A DNA stretch of 16,071 bases from Pinguiococcus pyrenoidosus (Eukaryota; Sar; Pinguiophyceae; Pinguiochrysidales; Pinguiochrysidaceae). The DNA is taken from the NCBI GenBank assembly GCA_019677205.1, contig JAAMXY010001060.1, forward strand, positions 7,873 to 23,943, written 5' to 3'. The translations under genes and the position numbers were made by a program. Of the stretch, positions 14,823-16,071 are shown piece after piece. Each line of letters starts with the position of its first letter. Positions within the stretch are counted from its first letter, which is position 1. The notes under the pieces were generated by a model. It worked only from the letters and a program-made list of their open reading frames with translations. It ran no database searches and was not told the origin of the DNA.

Positions 14823-16071
14823 TCATGAAGCTTCGCTTATCGTCTTGTAGTATGTTTTCATGTTCCGTCGAAGGAAGTCATCTAGGGAACGAAGAGGCCG
14901 TGAGTGAGCTCTCGTCGGCTCCACCAAGCCCCTGCATCGCCTACCGCAAGGCGCAACTTACCCAGGGGACCCATCACCCTATCGAAGGTAGGGCGGTCTA
15001 ATGAGAGGGTTTTCAAGAGCTTTCCATTCTCCGCCGCCGCGACGGTCGCTTGTCTGGGCTTCTTCGTGAGGAGGGAGATCTCCCCAAAGTACTCGCCACT
15101 GCCCATGCGCGCCACCTCTCCCGAGTCCTTCTTCGTCACCACGGCTTCTCCCTCCTCAATGATGTAGAAGTCGTTCCCCACGTCTCCCTCGCGGCAGATG
15201 ACGTCGCCGGGGTTGAACGCTTTGGGCACAAGACAGTCCGCCACGAGGTACCGCTCCGCCGGTGTCAACTGCTCTAGAATGGGCACGCGGTTGACGAAAC
15301 TGCTGTTTCTCTCTAGCTTCTCCATGTTGAAACGCATCACGAGGGTCCGGAAATCTGCTCTGCGGAGCGCGTACACGCGCACATCCTTCTTCGCCTTGCA
15401 GGTCGCGGATCTCGGGGCGTTGTACAGCAGCGCAAGCTCTCCGAAGCAGTCGCCGCAGCCGTACTCGTGGACGGGAGGCGCGTCGAGGTCTAGATGCACA
15501 GTGACCGCGCCTTTCTCTAGGAGGTAGAAGAAGTCTCCCTCGGTGCCCTTCTCGATGATGGTGTCGCCGGCCGGGAAAGTCTTGGGAAGCATCGCTTCGG
15601 CAATCCGCACCAGCTGCTCCTCCGGCAGGTAGCCCATGAAGTGATCCTGCCTCAGGAGGATGACGATCTGCTGGATCTCCGCCTCTGTCTTGGCGACCTT
15701 CAGCACCTCCGCCCGACGCGCCGCCTCTCCCTCGGAAACCTCTGCGGAGACCGCCTGCCTCCGGTGCGCGCTCATCGCGTTGCCAACGCTGGGCAGGTGG
15801 TCCACGTAGTCCTCGTCATCGTCGTCGTCGTCGTCGTCTTCGTCGTCGTCGTCGTCCTCCTCCTCCTCTTCGTGGCCGCGGAAGCTTGTGGTGTTGGTGG
15901 CTGTGGTGGCCGTGGTGGCGCTGGAGTTCCACTCCGACGCGCTCAGCGACGGGTGCTTCCGGGCCACGGGCCCCGAGAACTCCTCGAAGCGCTCGGGGAA
16001 GTGCTCCATGAGGTACGCCACGCTGAAGACCACCGGGTCGTCCGGTCGTTGGCGCAGCAGCTGCTCCATCA
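14823..16071 (-). CDS. pkaR: cAMP-dependent protein kinase regulatory subunit (5' partial)
   Basis: Binds and inhibits the PKA catalytic subunit until cAMP is bound. The main exon runs from the window edge to 14962; an 80-nt intron (14961-14882, gtaagt...ccctag) leads to a final exon at 14881-14823. That exon completes the C-terminus as GPL-DDFLRRNMKTYYK..., typical of the family; reading through the donor instead gives an unrelated tail. Counting from the ATG at 16069: the end of a dimerisation/docking domain (1-31, RQRPDDPVVFSVAYLMEHF); an uninterrupted acidic run (67-87); the pseudosubstrate RRQAVSAEV (103-111), with Ala at the phospho-site as in type I subunits; cyclic-nucleotide site A with FGELALLYNAPRSAT (Glu211, Arg220); and site B with FGEISLLTKKPRQAT (Glu330, Arg339). 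Both phosphate-binding cassettes keep Glu and Arg. Only the last part of the docking domain is present, so the ATG at 16069 is probably internal and an upstream part is missing. Confidence 0.93.
15811..15871 (-). repeat. Trinucleotide repeat encoding the acidic tract of PKA-R
   Basis: On the + strand this is (GTC/CTC)n with a few variant triplets, read on the minus strand as GAC, GAT and GAG/GAA codons. It yields 21 consecutive Asp/Glu residues in the linker between the docking domain and the pseudosubstrate. The near-pure triplet composition points to microsatellite expansion within the coding sequence. Confidence 0.9.

Noticed and set aside
1-16071. Dinoflagellate origin
   Set aside because: Gene orientation alternates, all introns have GT donors, acceptors are not consistently followed by G, and no spliced-leader relic was seen.

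Overview
This window looks like nuclear DNA from a gene-dense, GC-rich unicellular eukaryote. An alga or related protist with a standard genetic code fits best, possibly a stramenopile. Five of the seven genes show clear GT-AG introns of about 68-138 nt and a sixth needs a putative 38-nt one, many with a CTAAC- or CTGAC-like branch sequence. Proteins carry a cAMP-dependent kinase regulatory subunit, secretory signal peptides and a Cys-rich 'CCxSCGxCGG' tail of a kind I associate with algal genomes. A dinoflagellate is unlikely: gene orientation alternates, all donors are GT, and I saw no spliced-leader relic. No tRNA, rRNA, transposon or CRISPR array was seen.

Layout: 1-1209 holds no convincing gene but two tandem repeats (94-212, 357-440). 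Two tandem paralogous secreted proteins follow on the + strand: A (1210-2435) and B (3302-4281). Each has a signal peptide, a beta-rich domain resembling the ectodomains of bacterial PEP-CTERM proteins, and a 14-Cys C-terminal region. An intronless NmrA-like NAD(P)-binding protein lies on the minus strand (4703-5677). A TPR-repeat protein is divergent from it (6192-7645, +). A ClC-type chloride channel/antiporter is on the minus strand (7997-9894). A roughly 1200-residue fusion of a class-3 lipase and a dynamin-like GTPase is on the + strand (10672-14501). The regulatory subunit of PKA is on the minus strand and runs off the right edge (14823-16071).

Apart from the A/B tandem, neighbouring genes alternate in strand: B/NmrA, TPR/ClC and lipase-GTPase/PKA-R are convergent pairs; NmrA/TPR and ClC/lipase-GTPase share divergent promoter regions. 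Nothing suggests one pathway; this looks like an ordinary compact eukaryotic neighbourhood.

The most notable observations are: the lipase-GTPase fusion; an apparent 2-nt microexon (or a compensated 2-bp deletion) in gene A at a junction where paralog B has one simple intron; a bacterial-type ectodomain on eukaryotic Cys-rich secreted proteins; and a 38-nt intron that is needed to give the TPR gene an ATG start.
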